In this document: in pieces, positions 6,726-7,468 of the stretch | Layout of the letters: each line of letters begins with the position of its first letter | Position numbering within the stretch: position 1 is the first letter of the stretch | From: Candidatus Latescibacterota bacterium | GTDB lineage: Bacteria; Latescibacterota; Latescibacteria; Latescibacterales; Latescibacteraceae | NCBI GenBank assembly: GCA_018656855.1 | Contig: JABHYP010000792.1 | Location: forward strand, 1-7,468 | Direction of reading: 5' to 3' | DNA length: 7,468 nt | Translations under genes and position numbers: made by a program | The notes under the pieces: generated by a model | Seen by the model: only the letters and a program-made list of their open reading frames with translations | Database searches by the model: none | What the model was told of the DNA's origin: nothing

Positions 6726-6840
6726 GCCTGATATTGAGGAAGAAAAATTATGTCCCGTATCCGTCTTTCTTTCATGACAGAATGTAGGGTAAAGAGATAA
6801 ACGGTCTTACTGTAAGGCTTGAAAAACACGGCTGTTTAAC
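6726..6840 (+). other. Leader gap with a 16-codon mini-ORF
   Basis: The 115 bases before the UroD-like gene contain GAGGA (6736-6740) and, nine bases on, an ATG opening a 16-codon frame at 6750-6800 (MSRIRLSFMTECRVKR). This ribosome site is better than that of the downstream gene, which has only a weak GG eleven bases before its ATG. The mini-ORF may be a translated leader or merely a remnant. I see no terminator, so the downstream gene may still be in the same transcript. Confidence 0.3.
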
Positions 6841-7468
6841 ATGACAAAACGCGAAGTAGTAAAACGAGTTCTCGACGGAGAAATTCCACCGTATGTACCA
6901 TGGTCATTTTCTTTCACAGTGGAAGCGAAAGAAAAGCTCGTTACTCATTTCGGCCACGATGATATTATCTCTGCTGTCGAAAACCATGTTATCGGACTGG
7001 GAAGCGACATCGGTTTTTTCACCGAAATCGGCAGCAACTGTGTCCGTGATATTTTCGGTGTTGTCTGGGACAGGAACATTGATAAAGATATTGGCAACGT
7101 TAAAGAACATGTGCTTTCTGAACCCAACCTTGCCGGCTATGATTTCCCCGATCCTCTTGACAGTCGTTTTTTCGTGGATATTCCAGGACTGATTGCAACT
7201 TACGGAGATCTGTTCAGGGTTTATCAGATAGGTTTTTCGCTCTTTGAAAGAGCTTGGACACTCCGCGGCATGGAAAACCTTATGATGGATTTTTATGATC
7301 ACCCCGGATTTGTCCGCGACCTTTTCAACGCTATTGCCGATTATAACATCGCACAGATCCATGAAGCGTTGAAATACGATATTGATGCTATCTACTTTGG
7401 CGATGACTGGGGGCAGCAACGTGGCCTGCTCATGGGGCCTGCTGTATGGAAGAAATTTAATTATCCCG
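6841..7468 (+). CDS. UroD/MtaA-like methyltransferase-family protein (N-terminal part)
   Basis: The first 209 codons of a gene that continues past the right edge. The opening MTKREVVKRVLDGEIPPYVP matches the start typical of the uroporphyrinogen decarboxylase fold (PF01208), and residues 185-191 (YFGDDWG) match the D-x-W strand end of the MtaA-like branch. The heme-pathway signature RQAGR near residue 35 of true UroD is absent. This argues against uroporphyrinogen decarboxylation and for the corrinoid or Zn-dependent methyltransferase-like relatives found in catabolic clusters. The Zn-binding His/Cys residues would lie in the missing C-terminal half, so activity cannot be confirmed. A stop at 6820-6822 leaves the ATG at 6841 as the only upstream ATG. 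It follows the racemase by 115 bases and may share its function. Confidence 0.82.
   Translation, partial: MTKREVVKRVLDGEIPPYVPWSFSFTVEAKEKLVTHFGHDDIISAVENHVIGLGSDIGFFTEIGSNCVRDIFGVVWDRNIDKDIGNVKEHVLSEPNLAGYDFPDPLDSRFFVDIPGLIATYGDLFRVYQIGFSLFERAWTLRGMENLMMDFYDHPGFVRDLFNAIADYNIAQIHEALKYDIDAIYFGDDWGQQRGLLMGPAVWKKFNYP

Noticed and set aside
6341..6829. Minus-strand open frame of 162 codons
   Set aside because: It overlaps the racemase gene on the opposite strand, and the racemase has both family motifs and a ribosome site.
6904..7419. Minus-strand open frame of 171 codons
   Set aside because: It is antisense to the UroD-like gene, which has clear family motifs, and its own product shows no domain.
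6841..7468. True uroporphyrinogen decarboxylase (hemE)
   Set aside because: The N-terminal RQAGR signature of HemE is absent, and the visible motifs fit the MtaA/methyltransferase-like branch better.

Overview
The window looks like chromosomal DNA of a free-living Gram-negative bacterium. The coding parts are of medium G+C, and the two gaps on either side of the alkylation-repair gene are strikingly A/T-rich. The first gene encodes an exported protein made almost entirely of 37-residue TPR units. Most starts lack a clear Shine-Dalgarno sequence, and one gap carries a box matching the Bacteroidota-type consensus TAnnTTTG. Together with C/G-block dyads between genes, this points loosely to the Bacteroidota/FCB side of the tree (Bacteroidota, Ignavibacteria, Marinimicrobia or a relative). 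That placement is inference only. I see no phage, transposon, CRISPR, tRNA or rRNA.

Layout: positions 2459 down to 1 (minus strand) hold a large secreted TPR protein that runs off the left edge. Positions 2460-2851 are an A/T-rich divergent intergenic region with a TATAAT box facing left, a TAAATTTG box facing right and two copies of the palindrome TGTAATTACA. Positions 2852-3544 encode an AlkD-type DNA alkylation repair glycosylase that appears to stand alone. Positions 3545-3848 are a second gap with a hairpin just after the stop, a three-armed ATACAA/TTGTAT element and a C/G-rich imperfect dyad block.

From 3849 to the right edge three genes lie on the plus strand: a cation-chloride cotransporter of the SLC12/NKCC type (3849-6011), an aspartate/glutamate racemase family protein 24 bases later (6036-6725), and after 115 bases the first 209 codons of a UroD/MtaA-like methyltransferase-family protein (6841 to the edge). 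Transporter and racemase are close enough to be co-transcribed, and the third gene may belong to the same unit. A transporter, a racemase-fold enzyme and a UroD-fold enzyme suggest uptake and conversion of a small organic or amino-acid compound, but the substrate cannot be read from the sequence.

I do not see a clearly new defence or mobile system. The points most worth a second look are the near-perfect 37-residue TPR array, the replacement of the first catalytic Cys by Asp in the racemase, the conserved Na+-site serines in the bacterial NKCC-like transporter, and the small repeated or palindromic elements in the two A/T-rich gaps.
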